Under the pieces are notes generated by a model that had not been told where the DNA came from, searched no databases, and saw nothing but the letters and a program-made list of their open reading frames with translations. Of a DNA stretch of 64,000 nucleotides, positions 16,296-25,097 are shown piece by piece. The stretch is from Streptomyces durmitorensis. Lineage in GTDB: Bacteria > Actinomycetota > Actinomycetes > Streptomycetales > Streptomycetaceae. The position numbers and the translations under genes are program-made. The stretch is taken from NCBI RefSeq assembly GCF_023498005.1, contig NZ_CP097289.1, positions 1,302,001 to 1,366,000 of the forward strand, in the 5' to 3' direction. Positions within the stretch are counted from its first letter, which is position 1; every line of letters begins with the position of its first letter.

Positions 16296-17684
16296 GTGAA
16301 CGACCGGCTCGCACTCGGCCCGGATGCCGCACGGCAACTGGCGACGACCACCAAGACCACTCCGCAGATGCGCGGCATCACGCCGCGCTATCTGCTGCGC
16401 GCCCTGCCCTGGGTGGACGTCGAGTCGGGCACCTACCGGGTGAACCGCCGCCGGACGTTCGTGCTCGGCGACGACCGCATCACCACGTACGAGGAGAGCG
16501 GCTCGCAGCGTGTCGTGCCGGGCGACTTACGCGAGGTGCCCTACCTCCGCGACGCCGACGACGCACTGCTCGCGGAGTTGGCCGGTGCCTTCACCGAGGT
16601 CACCTTCGAGGCCGGGCAGGTCCTCGCCCAGGAGGGCGACCCCGCCGACCGGCTGTGGGTGATCGTGCAGGGCAAGGCCGAGAAGCGGGTGACCGGGCGG
16701 TACGGCGAGGACGCGCTGCTCGAAGTCGTCGGCGACGGCCAGTTCTTCGACCTCGGCGCGTGGACGCGGACCGCGGCGATGCCGTACCGCGTCAAGGCAC
16801 TCACCCCGGGTGTGGCGCTCTGCGCCGACCGCAGCGCGCTCGCGGGGCTCGCCGACCGGGACGAGGCGCTGGGGGGTGCGATCACCGCGTACTGCGACGG
16901 GGACGCCATGACGCCCGGTGCCGAGGTGCCGGTGGACCTGAGCGCCGGGCACGTCGGTGAGCCCGATCTGCCCGGGACGTTCGTCGACTACGAGGACGCG
17001 CCGCGTGAGTACCACATGACGCTCGCGCAGACGGTGCTCCGCGTGCACACCCGGGTCGCCGACCTCTACAACGGGCCCATCGACCAGACGCGCGCGCAGT
17101 CCAACCTCACCATCGCGGCGCTGCGGGAGCGGCAGGAGTCCTCGCTCCTCAACCACCCCGAGTACGGCCTGTTCCACAACGTCTCCGCCGGGCAGCGGGT
17201 CCAGGCGCGCACCGGCGCCCCCACCCCCGACGACATGGACGAGCTCCTGACCCGGGTCTGGAAGCAGCCCGGCTTCTTCCTGGCCCACCCCAGGGCGATC
17301 GCCGCCTTCGGCCGTGAATGTACGCGGCGGGGCGTACCCCCGGTGACGGACAACCGCTTCGGCAGCCCGCTCCTGACCTGGCGCGGCGTTCCGCTGATCC
17401 CGTCGGACAAGGTGCGGTTCTCGAACGGCATGGGTGCCGGCGTCGGCACCACGGAGATCCTGCTGATGCGGACGGGCGAGGCCGAGCAGGGTGTCGTGGG
17501 GCTGCGTCCCGCGGGCGTCGCGGACGAGGTCGAGCCGGGCCTGTCCATGCGGAACATGGGCGTCGACCAGAAGGGCATCACGTCGTACCTGATGACGGCG
17601 TACTTCAACACGGCGGTCCTGGTCGAGGACGCCATCGCCGTCCTGCAGAACGTCGAGGTGTCGAACTACCATGACTACTCCTGA
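16296..17684 (+). CDS. family 2 encapsulin shell protein with cyclic-nucleotide-binding insert
   Basis: 462-residue HK97-fold shell protein that self-assembles into a protein nanocompartment. The N-terminus (ATTTKTTPQMRGITPRYLLR, PWVDVESGTYRVN) and C-terminal part (YEDAPREYHMTLAQTVLRVHTRVADLYN, DDMDELLTRVWKQPGFFLAHP, YLMTAYFNTAVLVEDAI) match the EshA/SrpI family. Residues about 83-190 are an inserted cNMP-binding domain (FEAGQVLAQEGDPADRLWVI; the phosphate-cassette region reads FFDLGAWTRTAAMPYRVKA, divergent from the classical FGE...RAA). The GTG start is fixed by AGGAGG six bases before it. It overlaps the cysteine desulfurase gene by 14 nt. By its insert it is family 2B-like, although desulfurase cargo is best known for family 2A. 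Confidence 0.92.
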   Translation: MNDRLALGPDAARQLATTTKTTPQMRGITPRYLLRALPWVDVESGTYRVNRRRTFVLGDDRITTYEESGSQRVVPGDLREVPYLRDADDALLAELAGAFTEVTFEAGQVLAQEGDPADRLWVIVQGKAEKRVTGRYGEDALLEVVGDGQFFDLGAWTRTAAMPYRVKALTPGVALCADRSALAGLADRDEALGGAITAYCDGDAMTPGAEVPVDLSAGHVGEPDLPGTFVDYEDAPREYHMTLAQTVLRVHTRVADLYNGPIDQTRAQSNLTIAALRERQESSLLNHPEYGLFHNVSAGQRVQARTGAPTPDDMDELLTRVWKQPGFFLAHPRAIAAFGRECTRRGVPPVTDNRFGSPLLTWRGVPLIPSDKVRFSNGMGAGVGTTEILLMRTGEAEQGVVGLRPAGVADEVEPGLSMRNMGVDQKGITSYLMTAYFNTAVLVEDAIAVLQNVEVSNYHDYS

Positions 17685-19128
17685 CGTCACGGCGCGCGGG
17701 CTCGGCGTTCCGGGGCTCTCGGGTGTGACGGGGGTGCCGGGGCTGCCCGGCACGGGTGCGGGTCCGACAGGACCGACGGGGTCGACAGGACCGACGGGGT
17801 CGACGGCGGTGCTGCCGACGGCCCCCGCGGAACCCGCTTCCCCGGCCGCGGCCCCCGGGCCGGGCGCGCTCCCGCAGCTCCAACCCCCGGGGTTCTCGCC
17901 CGAGTCGGCGCGCCAGGACATCCCGATCCTGCACCGCACCGTCAACGGCCACCCCCTCGTCTGGCTCGACAACGGCGCCACCACGCAGAAGCCCCGCCAG
18001 GTCATCGAGGCGCTCGGCGCCTTCTACGGCGCCGCGAACTCCAACATCCACCGGGGCGCGCACACCATGGCGCGCGAGGCGACGGAGATGTACGAGGCGG
18101 GACGGTCGGCGGTCGCCCAGTTCCTGGGGGCCGGTTCGCCGGACGACATCGTCTTCGTACGCGGCACGACCGAGGCCATCAACCTGGTCGCCCAGAGCTG
18201 GGGGCGGGCCAACCTCGGTCCCGGGGACGACATTCTGGTGGCCACCCTCGAACACCACTCCGACATCGTCCCCTGGCAGTTGATCGCGAAGGAGACCCGC
18301 GCCCGGGTCGTCCCGATCCCCCTCACGCCCGAGGGAGCGATCGACCAGGACGCCTACGCCGATCTCCTCTCGTCCCGCACCCAGCTCGTCGCCGTCAGCC
18401 ACGCGTCGAACGTCCTCGGCACCGTCCCGCCGGTGAAGGAGATGACGGCCCTCGCCCACCGGTACGGCGCCAAGGTCCTGGTGGACGGGGCGCAGGCCGT
18501 CGCGCACTTCCCGGTCGACGTGCGGGATCTGGACGCAGATTTCTACGCCTTCTCGGGGCACAAGCTCTTCGCCCCGACCGGCATCGGAGCGCTCTACGCC
18601 AAGCCGGAGATCCTCCAGGCCATGCGGCCCTGGCAGGGCGGCGGCAACATGATCGAGTCGGTCGACTTCACGCGGACCACGTTCGCACCGGTCCCGCACC
18701 GCCTCGAAGCGGGGACGGGCCACATCTCGGGCGTGGTCGGCCTGCTTGCCGCGCTGAACTGGTTCACGTCCTTCGACCGGGACGCCGTCGCCGCGTACGA
18801 GACCGCGCTCATGACGTACGCGCAACAGGCGCTGGCCACGGTGCCGGGCCTTGAGGTCCTGGGTTCGGCGCCCGAGCGGATCGCGGTCCTCACGTTCACG
18901 CTCGCGGGCCACGACCCGGCCGGCATCGCGGACTGGCTCGACCGCGACGGCATCGCCATCCGCGCGGGCCACCACTGCGCCCAGCCCGCGCTGGCGCACT
19001 ACGGCCTGGAGTCGGCCGCCCGCGCGTCACTCGCGCTCTACAACACGTCGGAGGAGGTGGATCAGCTGGTGGCGTCCTTGCGGCGGCTCCAGGAGGCGCC
19101 GGAGGCCGAGCAACCGGGGCGGATCTAG
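17671..19128 (+). CDS. SufS-like cysteine desulfurase, encapsulin cargo
   Basis: PLP enzyme that converts cysteine to alanine and an enzyme-bound persulfide; 485 residues, about 75 longer than free SufS. PLP lysine is Lys298 (AFSGHKLF) and the persulfide cysteine is Cys436 (RAGHHCAQPAL). The extra N-terminal 75 residues are low-complexity, rich in Gly, Pro, Thr, Ser and Ala, with collagen-like GxP spacing (GPTGPTGSTGPTGS), then a short segment LPQLQPPGFSPESARQDIP leading into the enzyme. In described family 2 systems such a disordered N-terminal domain targets the desulfurase into the shell. The gene starts within the shell gene. Likely role: sulfur sequestration or storage. Confidence 0.92.
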   Translation: MTTPDVTARGLGVPGLSGVTGVPGLPGTGAGPTGPTGSTGPTGSTAVLPTAPAEPASPAAAPGPGALPQLQPPGFSPESARQDIPILHRTVNGHPLVWLDNGATTQKPRQVIEALGAFYGAANSNIHRGAHTMAREATEMYEAGRSAVAQFLGAGSPDDIVFVRGTTEAINLVAQSWGRANLGPGDDILVATLEHHSDIVPWQLIAKETRARVVPIPLTPEGAIDQDAYADLLSSRTQLVAVSHASNVLGTVPPVKEMTALAHRYGAKVLVDGAQAVAHFPVDVRDLDADFYAFSGHKLFAPTGIGALYAKPEILQAMRPWQGGGNMIESVDFTRTTFAPVPHRLEAGTGHISGVVGLLAALNWFTSFDRDAVAAYETALMTYAQQALATVPGLEVLGSAPERIAVLTFTLAGHDPAGIADWLDRDGIAIRAGHHCAQPALAHYGLESAARASLALYNTSEEVDQLVASLRRLQEAPEAEQPGRI

Positions 19129-19209
19129 TCGACGGACGTCAAGGGGTCCCGTTTCCGGCGCGGCATGGTCGGATAGGCGACGTACATCGACTGAGCTTCG
19201 GGAGGCAGG

Positions 19210-20745
19210 ATGTTCGTCCCGTTCGGGGCCCTTGATTTTCTGGACCGCGCCACGGCGGTGTACGGCGACCGGGTCGGCATCGTCGACGAGCCCGATCAGC
19301 CTGCCGAGCCCTGGCAGGGGCTCACCTATCGGCGCGTGGGTGAGCTGGCGCGGGCACAGGCCGCCGGTCTCGATGCGCTCGGGGTGCCGCACGGCGCCCG
19401 GGTGGCCGTGGTCTCGCACAACAGCGCGCGGCTGCTGACGTCGTTCTTCGGCGTCAGCGGCCACGGCCGGGTCCTCGTGCCGGTCAACTTCCGCCTCTCG
19501 CCCGACGAGGTGAGCTACATCGTCGCCCAGTCGGGGGCGAGCGTGCTCCTGGTCGACCCCGAGCTGGAGGACCGCCTCTCCGAGGTGGCCTGCAAGCACC
19601 GCTTCACGCTCGGGGCACAGGCCGACGCGGAGCTGTACCGGTTCGACACCGAGCCCGAGCCCTGGGAGCACGACGAGAACGCCACCGCGACCATCAACTT
19701 CACCAGCGGTACGACCGCGCGCCCCAAGGGCGTACAGATCACGCACCGCAACATCTGGGTGAACGCCCTGACGTTCGCGCTGCACGCCGGGGTCACGGAC
19801 CGGGACGTCTATCTGCACACCCTGCCGATGTTCCACGCGAACGGCTGGGGCATGCCGTTCGCGATGTCCGGCATGGGCGCGCGCCAGATCGTGCTGCGCA
19901 AGGTGGACGGCACGGAGATCCTGCGCCGCGTGGCCGAGCACGGGGTCACGGTGATGTGCGCGGCGCCCGCGGTGGTCAACGCGGTGCTCGCCGCCGCGCG
20001 TTCTTGGGACGGGGAGATCCCGGGCCGGGACCGGGTGCGCATCATCGTCGCGGGAGCTCCGCCGCCCACCAAGACGGTCGAACAGGTCGAGTCCGAGCTC
20101 GGCTGGGAGTTCATCCAGATCTACGGCCTCACGGAGACCTCTCCCCTGCTCACCATCAACCGCACCCGCGCCGAGTGGGACGGCCTCACCTCGCAGCAGC
20201 GCGCGGAGAAACTGGTCCAGGCCGGTGCCCCGGCCCTGGGCGTGACGCTGCGCACGTCGGACGAGGGAGAGGTGCTCGCCCGCTCGAACGTGATCCTGGA
20301 GGGGTACTGGGAGCAGCCCGAGGAGAGCGCGAAGGCCCTGGAGGACGGCTGGTTCCACACGGGCGACGGCGGGTCGATCGGCGCGGACGGACATCTGACG
20401 ATCAGTGACCGCAAGAAGGACGTCATCATCACCGGCGGTGAGAACGTGTCCTCGATCGAGGTGGAGGACGTGCTGTTCAGCCACCCCGCGGTCGCCGAGG
20501 TCGCGGTCATCGGGGTGCCGGACGAGAAGTGGGGCGAGACCATCAAGGCCCTGGTCGTCCTCGCCTCCGGCGCGCACGCCACGGAGGAGGAGCTCATCCG
20601 GCACTGCAAGGATCATCTCGCCGGCTTCAAGGCGCCGACCTCGGTGGAGTTCCGCGCGGAACTGGCCCGCACGGCCACAGGGAAACTCCAGAAGTACAAG
20701 CTGCGCGGACCTTACTGGGAAGGGCGCGAACGCGGCGTCAACTGA
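19210..20745 (+). CDS. acyl-CoA synthetase (AMP-binding)
   Basis: 511-residue ANL ligase activating a carboxylate as its CoA thioester. Motifs: NFTSGTTARPKGV (residues 163-175), YGLTETSP, WFHTGDGG, SDRKKDVIITGGENV and the C-terminal TGKLQKYKLR with the adenylation lysine. It resembles medium/long-chain FadD-type enzymes of actinomycetes. GGGAGG lies just upstream of the ATG. It is 81 bp downstream of the desulfurase gene and convergent with the DUF35 gene. Proximity to the DUF35/TetR/EtfBA group suggests fatty-acid use rather than encapsulin function. Confidence 0.9.
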   Translation: MFVPFGALDFLDRATAVYGDRVGIVDEPDQPAEPWQGLTYRRVGELARAQAAGLDALGVPHGARVAVVSHNSARLLTSFFGVSGHGRVLVPVNFRLSPDEVSYIVAQSGASVLLVDPELEDRLSEVACKHRFTLGAQADAELYRFDTEPEPWEHDENATATINFTSGTTARPKGVQITHRNIWVNALTFALHAGVTDRDVYLHTLPMFHANGWGMPFAMSGMGARQIVLRKVDGTEILRRVAEHGVTVMCAAPAVVNAVLAAARSWDGEIPGRDRVRIIVAGAPPPTKTVEQVESELGWEFIQIYGLTETSPLLTINRTRAEWDGLTSQQRAEKLVQAGAPALGVTLRTSDEGEVLARSNVILEGYWEQPEESAKALEDGWFHTGDGGSIGADGHLTISDRKKDVIITGGENVSSIEVEDVLFSHPAVAEVAVIGVPDEKWGETIKALVVLASGAHATEEELIRHCKDHLAGFKAPTSVEFRAELARTATGKLQKYKLRGPYWEGRERGVN

Positions 20746-20770
20746 TCGGCGGCATCACCTGCCAAAAGCG

Positions 20771-21151
20771 CTACCAGTCGACGCTCGTGTGCGTCTCGCA
20801 GAGCTCGAAGACGGCCTCCCCGGTCTCCGGATCGGACCCGGCCACGGGCCGCACACGCGCGCCGACCCACACCAGATGCGGTGAGGCGCCCACGACACGG
20901 CAGCGGAACACGAACCCTTCGGGGAAGCGGACGAGGGACTCGTTGCGTGCGGTCCCCGTGTAGCGGTTGACCACGCTGGACTGGACGACGACGCCTTCGC
21001 CGTCGCTCCGCTCGGACGCCAGATCACTGGACGCGCACACCGGACACAGCATGCGCCGGAAGGACGCGGTGCCGCACCATCGGCAGCGCTGGTAGATCAT
21101 GCCGGTTCGCTCGTGCTCTGTCGGCGCGATGCTCAATTCCTGCTGGGACAC
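20771..21151 (-). CDS. Zn-ribbon OB-fold protein (DUF35)
   Basis: 126-residue protein with an N-terminal rubredoxin-like zinc ribbon (Cys23, Cys26, Cys36, Cys39 in CRWCG and CPVC) followed by a DUF35 OB-fold (VNRYTGTARNESLVRFPEGFVF). Such proteins partner thiolases, acyl-CoA dehydratases or HMG-CoA synthase-like enzymes as CoA-substrate adaptors. The GTG start is chosen because AGGGGG precedes it by 7 nt; the longer frame would read through the promoter and operator at 21218-21261. The operator it shares with the etfB promoter suggests co-regulation by the adjacent TetR protein. Confidence 0.83.
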   Translation of the reverse strand: MSQQELSIAPTEHERTGMIYQRCRWCGTASFRRMLCPVCASSDLASERSDGEGVVVQSSVVNRYTGTARNESLVRFPEGFVFRCRVVGASPHLVWVGARVRPVAGSDPETGEAVFELCETHTSVDW

Positions 21152-21217
21152 GACTCGACCCCCTGCATTGACCTGCACTCGGCTCGGATGCGCCGCGCTC
21201 GGCGTCGACGCATCCGC

Positions 21218-21261
21218 ACCATATGGCACTGAGTGCCAGAAGGTAAAGGTACTGAGTGCTA
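21218..21261 (-). promoter_or_regulatory. DUF35 promoter with TetR operator in the spacer
   Basis: On the minus strand -35 TTTACC (21242-21247) and -10 TATGGT (21218-21223) are 18 bp apart, and the spacer holds the perfect palindrome TGGCACT-G-AGTGCCA (21224-21238). A second, partial copy GGTACTGAGTGCT is at 21249-21261. The same motif occurs at the etfB promoter (22007-22041), so one regulator probably controls both. Confidence 0.72.
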
Positions 21262-21267
21262 CTTTGC

Positions 21268-21975
21268 TCAGTCCTGGCCGAGGGCCGACTCGACGCGCTG
21301 CACCACGCGCCACATGGGGGCACGCTTCGAGACCACCATGACGACGACCTCGTCAGCGGCGTCGGCGGCCGCTCCCCCGCCGGTGGCGGCGCTCCCCCAC
21401 CCGTCCCGCACGAGCCCGAGCGCGTGGTCCACCGCGGCCTCGGCGTCGCCGTCACCGCCCGAACGCAGCCAGGAGCGCAGGGCGTTGTTGTGCGCGGCGA
21501 CCACGGCGGCGGCGATCACCTCGGCACGCAGCGAGCCGTCCTCGGCGTCGGCGTAGCGACCGCGGAGGTAACCGGCCATGGTGCGTTCGTAGCGGCGCAC
21601 CACGGAGAGTTCGTACGTACGCAGACCGGGGACCTCCTGCGTGAGGCGGTAGCGCTGCACGGAGAACTCGGGGTTCGTGGCGTACATCCGGAGCACGATC
21701 CGGGCCGCGTCGCACACGGCGTCCACGGGATCAGCGCCGTCGGCCGCGTCCAGGAACGCCGTCATGTCGGCCAGGCAGCTCTCGTGGTCGGGGAAGACCG
21801 CGTCCTCTTTCGACGGGAAGTACCGGAAGAAGGAGCGGCGCCCCACCCCGGCCCGCGCCACGATGTCGTCCACCGTGGTCTGCTCGAAGCCGCGCTCCAG
21901 GAACAGCTGGAACGCCGCCTTGGCGAGCACCTCCCGCATGGGGGCCTTCTTCGCTGCTCCGCGCGCCTCAGTCAT
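21268..21975 (-). CDS. TetR family regulator of the etf/DUF35 group
   Basis: 235-residue regulator with a clear TetR helix-turn-helix (TTVDDIVARAGVGRRSFFRYFPSKED) and an alpha-helical C-terminal domain. ATG at 21975 is used; a GTG at 22011 would put the start inside the operator. No strong ribosome site is visible, so a leaderless mRNA is possible. It lies between two copies of the same operator motif (21224 and 22007-22041), facing etfB on one side and preceding the DUF35 gene on the other. It is therefore the obvious candidate to bind them, probably responding to an acyl-CoA. Confidence 0.88.
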   Translation of the reverse strand: MTEARGAAKKAPMREVLAKAAFQLFLERGFEQTTVDDIVARAGVGRRSFFRYFPSKEDAVFPDHESCLADMTAFLDAADGADPVDAVCDAARIVLRMYATNPEFSVQRYRLTQEVPGLRTYELSVVRRYERTMAGYLRGRYADAEDGSLRAEVIAAAVVAAHNNALRSWLRSGGDGDAEAAVDHALGLVRDGWGSAATGGGAAADAADEVVVMVVSKRAPMWRVVQRVESALGQD

Positions 21976-22006
21976 GCGGGGAACGTAGCATCGTGAAGGC
22001 CTATCT

Positions 22007-22048
22007 GGCACTACGTACCTTTACAGGGGGTACTGAGTGCCATACCGT
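22007..22048 (+). promoter_or_regulatory. etfB promoter with paired TetR operators
   Basis: -35 TTTACA (22020-22025) and -10 TACCGT (22043-22048) with 17-bp spacing. GGTACTGAGTGCC (22029-22041) fills the spacer, and GGCACTACGTACC (22007-22019), nearly its reverse complement (11/13), lies just upstream. Same motif as at 21224. The arrangement fits repression by occlusion of RNA polymerase. Confidence 0.75.
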
Positions 22049-22083
22049 CGTCATAACGAATCGCACCAGGTAGGAGAGCCGGC

Positions 22084-22878
22084 GTGAGCTTGAGGATCGT
22101 TGTCACCGTGAAGTACGTGCCTGACGCCACCGGCGACCGGCACTTCGCCGATGACCTGACCGTCGACCGGGATGACGTCGATGGCCTGCTGTCGGAGCTG
22201 GACGAGTATGCGGTCGAGCAGGCTTTGCAGATCGCGGACGAGGCAGACTCCGACAATCCAGCGGAGATCACCGTGTTGACGGTGGGTCCGGAGGATGCCA
22301 AGGACGCGCTGCGCAAGGCGCTGTCGATGGGCGCGGACAAGGCGATCCATGTCGAGGACGAGGACCTGCACGGCACCGACATCATCGGTACGTCGCTGGT
22401 CCTTGCGAAGGCGATCGAGAAGGCCGGCTACGACCTGGTGATCTCGGGGATGGCGTCCACCGACGGCACCGCGGGTGTGGTCCCGGCGCTGCTTGCGGAG
22501 CGTCTGGGTGTGCCGCAGGTGACGCTGCTGTCCGAGGTGTCCGTCGAGGGCGGTGTGGTCAAGGGCCGCCGTGACGGGGATGCCGCGTCCGAGCAGCTGG
22601 AGGCCTCGCTGCCTGCGGTGGTGTCGGTGACCGACCAGTCGGGCGAGGCGCGTTACCCCTCCTTCAAGGGGATCATGGCCGCCAAGAAGAAGCCGGTGCA
22701 GGCGTGGGACCTGTCGGATCTGGACCTGGAGGCGGACGAGGTCGGCCTGGAGGGTGCCTGGACGAAGGTCGATTCCGCCACCGAGCGTCCCGCGCGCACC
22801 GCGGGCACGATCGTCAAGGACGAGGGCGAGGGCGGCAAGCAGCTCGCTGAGTTCCTCGCGGGCCAGAAGTTCATCTGA
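22084..22878 (+). CDS. etfB: electron transfer flavoprotein beta subunit
   Basis: 264-residue beta subunit of ETF, which accepts electrons from acyl-CoA dehydrogenases and passes them toward ETF-quinone oxidoreductase. It begins LRIVVTVKYVPD and contains ADLVISG-type core sequence (YDLVISGMASTDGTAGVVP), the AMP-binding ALRKALSMGADKAIHV region and the KGIMAAKKKP segment. GTG start with AGGAGAG a few bases upstream. It is 60 bp from etfA and under the TetR-type operator at 22007-22041. It may serve the acyl-CoA dehydrogenase at 3473. Confidence 0.95.
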   Translation: MSLRIVVTVKYVPDATGDRHFADDLTVDRDDVDGLLSELDEYAVEQALQIADEADSDNPAEITVLTVGPEDAKDALRKALSMGADKAIHVEDEDLHGTDIIGTSLVLAKAIEKAGYDLVISGMASTDGTAGVVPALLAERLGVPQVTLLSEVSVEGGVVKGRRDGDAASEQLEASLPAVVSVTDQSGEARYPSFKGIMAAKKKPVQAWDLSDLDLEADEVGLEGAWTKVDSATERPARTAGTIVKDEGEGGKQLAEFLAGQKFI

Positions 22879-22938
22879 GCTTCGGCCGCCCCTCATCATC
22901 CGCCGCACTTTCTTGTAACCGCAGGAGATTGAAGTCCC

Positions 22939-23901
22939 ATGGCTGAAGTTCTCGTCTATGTCGACCACGTGGACGGTGCCGTCCGCAAGCCCACCCTGGA
23001 GCTGTTGACGCTGGCCCGCCGTATCGGTGACCCGGTCGCCGTGGCGCTGGGCAACGGTGCCGCTGACACGGTGGCCGTGCTGGCCGAGCACGGCGCGGTC
23101 AAGGTCCTCACCAGTGACGCCGCCGAGTTCGCCGACTACCTGGTGGTACCGAAGGTGGACGCGCTGCAGGCCGCCTACGAGGCGGTGTCGCCGGCCGCGG
23201 TGCTGGTGCCCTCCTCCGCCGAGGGCAAGGAGATCGCTGCCCGTCTGGCGCTGCGGGTCAAGGGCGGCATCATCACCGACGCCGTCGACCTGGAGGCCGA
23301 CGGTGAGGCTGTGGTGGCCACGCAGTCCGCGTTCGCCGCCTCGTACTCCACCAAGTCGCGCATCACGACCGGCACCCCGGTCATCACCGTGAAGCCCAAC
23401 AGCGCCGCCGTGGAGGCCGCTCCGGCCGCGGGCGCCGTGGAGGCTCTCACTGTTTCCTTCTCGGAGCAGGCCACCGGGACGAAGGTCACCGGGCGTACGC
23501 CGCGGGAGTCGACCGGGCGTCCGGAGCTGACCGAGGCCGCGATCGTGGTCTCCGGCGGGCGCGGGGTGAACGGCGCGGACAACTTCCACCTCATCGAGTC
23601 GCTGGCCGACTCGCTGGGTGCGGCCGTGGGTGCCTCGCGTGCCGCGGTGGACGCGGGCTGGTACCCGCACTCCAACCAGGTCGGCCAGACCGGCAAGAGT
23701 GTCTCGCCGCAGCTGTACATCGCCTCGGGCATCTCCGGTGCCATCCAGCACCGGGCGGGCATGCAGACCTCCAAGACGATCGTGGCGATCAACAAGGACG
23801 CCGAGGCCCCGATCTTCGACCTCGTCGACTACGGAGTGGTCGGCGACCTCTTCGACGTCGTCCCCCAGCTCACCGAAGAGGTCAACACCCGCAAGGGCTG
23901 A
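22939..23901 (+). CDS. etfA: electron transfer flavoprotein alpha subunit
   Basis: 320-residue alpha subunit of ETF that binds FAD and pairs with EtfB. The FAD site is complete in the C-terminal domain: VGQTGKSVSPQLYIASGISG, AIQHRAGM, VAINKDAEAPIFDLVDYGVVGDL. The N-terminal domain begins VLVYVDHVDGAVRKPTLELL. GCAGGAG precedes the ATG. It is the second gene of the etfBA unit and is followed by a strong hairpin at 23934. Confidence 0.96.
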   Translation: MAEVLVYVDHVDGAVRKPTLELLTLARRIGDPVAVALGNGAADTVAVLAEHGAVKVLTSDAAEFADYLVVPKVDALQAAYEAVSPAAVLVPSSAEGKEIAARLALRVKGGIITDAVDLEADGEAVVATQSAFAASYSTKSRITTGTPVITVKPNSAAVEAAPAAGAVEALTVSFSEQATGTKVTGRTPRESTGRPELTEAAIVVSGGRGVNGADNFHLIESLADSLGAAVGASRAAVDAGWYPHSNQVGQTGKSVSPQLYIASGISGAIQHRAGMQTSKTIVAINKDAEAPIFDLVDYGVVGDLFDVVPQLTEEVNTRKG

Positions 23902-23933
23902 CCCTCCCAAGGCAGTACGAGGTTCCGGCAGTA

Positions 23934-23974
23934 CGAGGCCTTCGCCACCGCACGCAGCGGCGGCGAAGGCCTCG
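23934..23974. terminator. hairpin terminator after etfA
   Basis: CGAGGCCTTCGCC pairs perfectly (13 bp) with GGCGAAGGCCTCG around a 15-nt loop, between the convergent etfA and TPR genes. A direct repeat GGCAGTACGAGG (23911 and 23927) precedes it. The rest of the gap to 24137 shows nothing recognisable. Confidence 0.78.
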
Positions 23975-24137
23975 CCACGTCACAGGCGCCGACGACCACG
24001 GGCGCACCAACGAGCCGGCGAGCGAGGCAGGGACTTGGCTGAGCCGGTCCGCCACCGCCTCCGCCTCCGCCACCGCCACCGAGCGACACACCGCGGCCGT
24101 GATCGCGGACCGTTTCCCGGATCGCGAGGGTTCGCCG

Positions 24138-25097
24138 CTATCTCGGCTGGGCCAGCACGATAGCGGCTCGGACCACGCCTGCCCCGGCTGCTTGGATGAG
24201 CAGTTCGCGGCCCTCGTCCACCCGCCCGGGCGCTTCGAGGAGCATGACGCCCAGGACCCAAGCGCACTTGGGGTCCGTCGGCAGCCCTGCTCGCAGTACC
24301 TCCTCCGCCTCTGCCGGGCGGCCCTGGCACCGCAACAGGTCGCCGTAGTACGGGAGGAGTTCGGTAGCGCCCCGGGTGATGCCGTCCCGGAAGGCGGCCT
24401 CCGCGCTGTCCAGCCGCCCGAGTTCCTTGAGCGCGATGGTCAGGCTGTTCCACGCACCCTGCGCTCCGCCTTCGGCAGCTCGTCGGAGCGCTTCGATGCG
24501 ATCCTCTTCGCGACCCGGTATCCGGTGCAGCAGGGCGGACAGCAGGGACTGCGCTTCGGCTATGCCGGAGTCGCGCAGGGCCCGCTCGGCATCTGCCTCG
24601 CGTCCGGGGATTCCCATGAGCAGCTGACCCAGATGGAACTGTGCCGCCGGCCTGATGTCGGGATGGACTTCGGCGGCGAGGGAGGCCTCGGCCTCGGCTT
24701 CCCGGCCTGGCTGGCGGGCCAGGATCTTGCCGAGGACGAAGTTCGAGCTGATCGCGCCGAGCTCGGCGCCGCGACGCGCCAGCTCCTCGGCCTCGTCCAG
24801 GCGAGGCTGGTCCGAGAACAGCATGTCTGCGAGTTGAAGGAGGGACTCGTCGTGGCCGGCGGCGATCGCCTCGCGGTAGGCACTCTCCGCCTCGGCAAAG
24901 CGCCCCTGCTTGTCGAGCGCGATGGCAAGCAGCGGAAGTGCCCGGGACGAGCCCGCGTCACGGGCCGCTCTGGCCACTTCCTCGGCGGCCGGCAGATCAT
25001 TCGCCGCGAAGAACAGCTCCTTGGCCAGATTCAACAGCCCTTCGTGGTCGCCGCCGGCGATGAGGCCATCCGTCAGACGCCGCAGATCCTTGTTCAT
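24138..25097 (-). CDS. TPR/Sel1-like repeat protein of the CHAT operon
   Basis: 319-residue all-helical protein made of about eight degenerate tetratricopeptide/Sel1-like repeats of roughly 35 residues (recurring LLALALDKQGRFAEAESAYR-type units, A-E-A-E-x-x-L/A patterns). No signal peptide or membrane segment. It probably acts as a scaffold or target-recognition partner of the CHAT proteases. The ATG overlaps the stop of the upstream CHAT gene (ATGA), and it is the last gene of the five-gene coupled operon starting at 31432. Specific function unknown. Confidence 0.8.
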   Translation of the reverse strand: MNKDLRRLTDGLIAGGDHEGLLNLAKELFFAANDLPAAEEVARAARDAGSSRALPLLAIALDKQGRFAEAESAYREAIAAGHDESLLQLADMLFSDQPRLDEAEELARRGAELGAISSNFVLGKILARQPGREAEAEASLAAEVHPDIRPAAQFHLGQLLMGIPGREADAERALRDSGIAEAQSLLSALLHRIPGREEDRIEALRRAAEGGAQGAWNSLTIALKELGRLDSAEAAFRDGITRGATELLPYYGDLLRCQGRPAEAEEVLRAGLPTDPKCAWVLGVMLLEAPGRVDEGRELLIQAAGAGVVRAAIVLAQPR

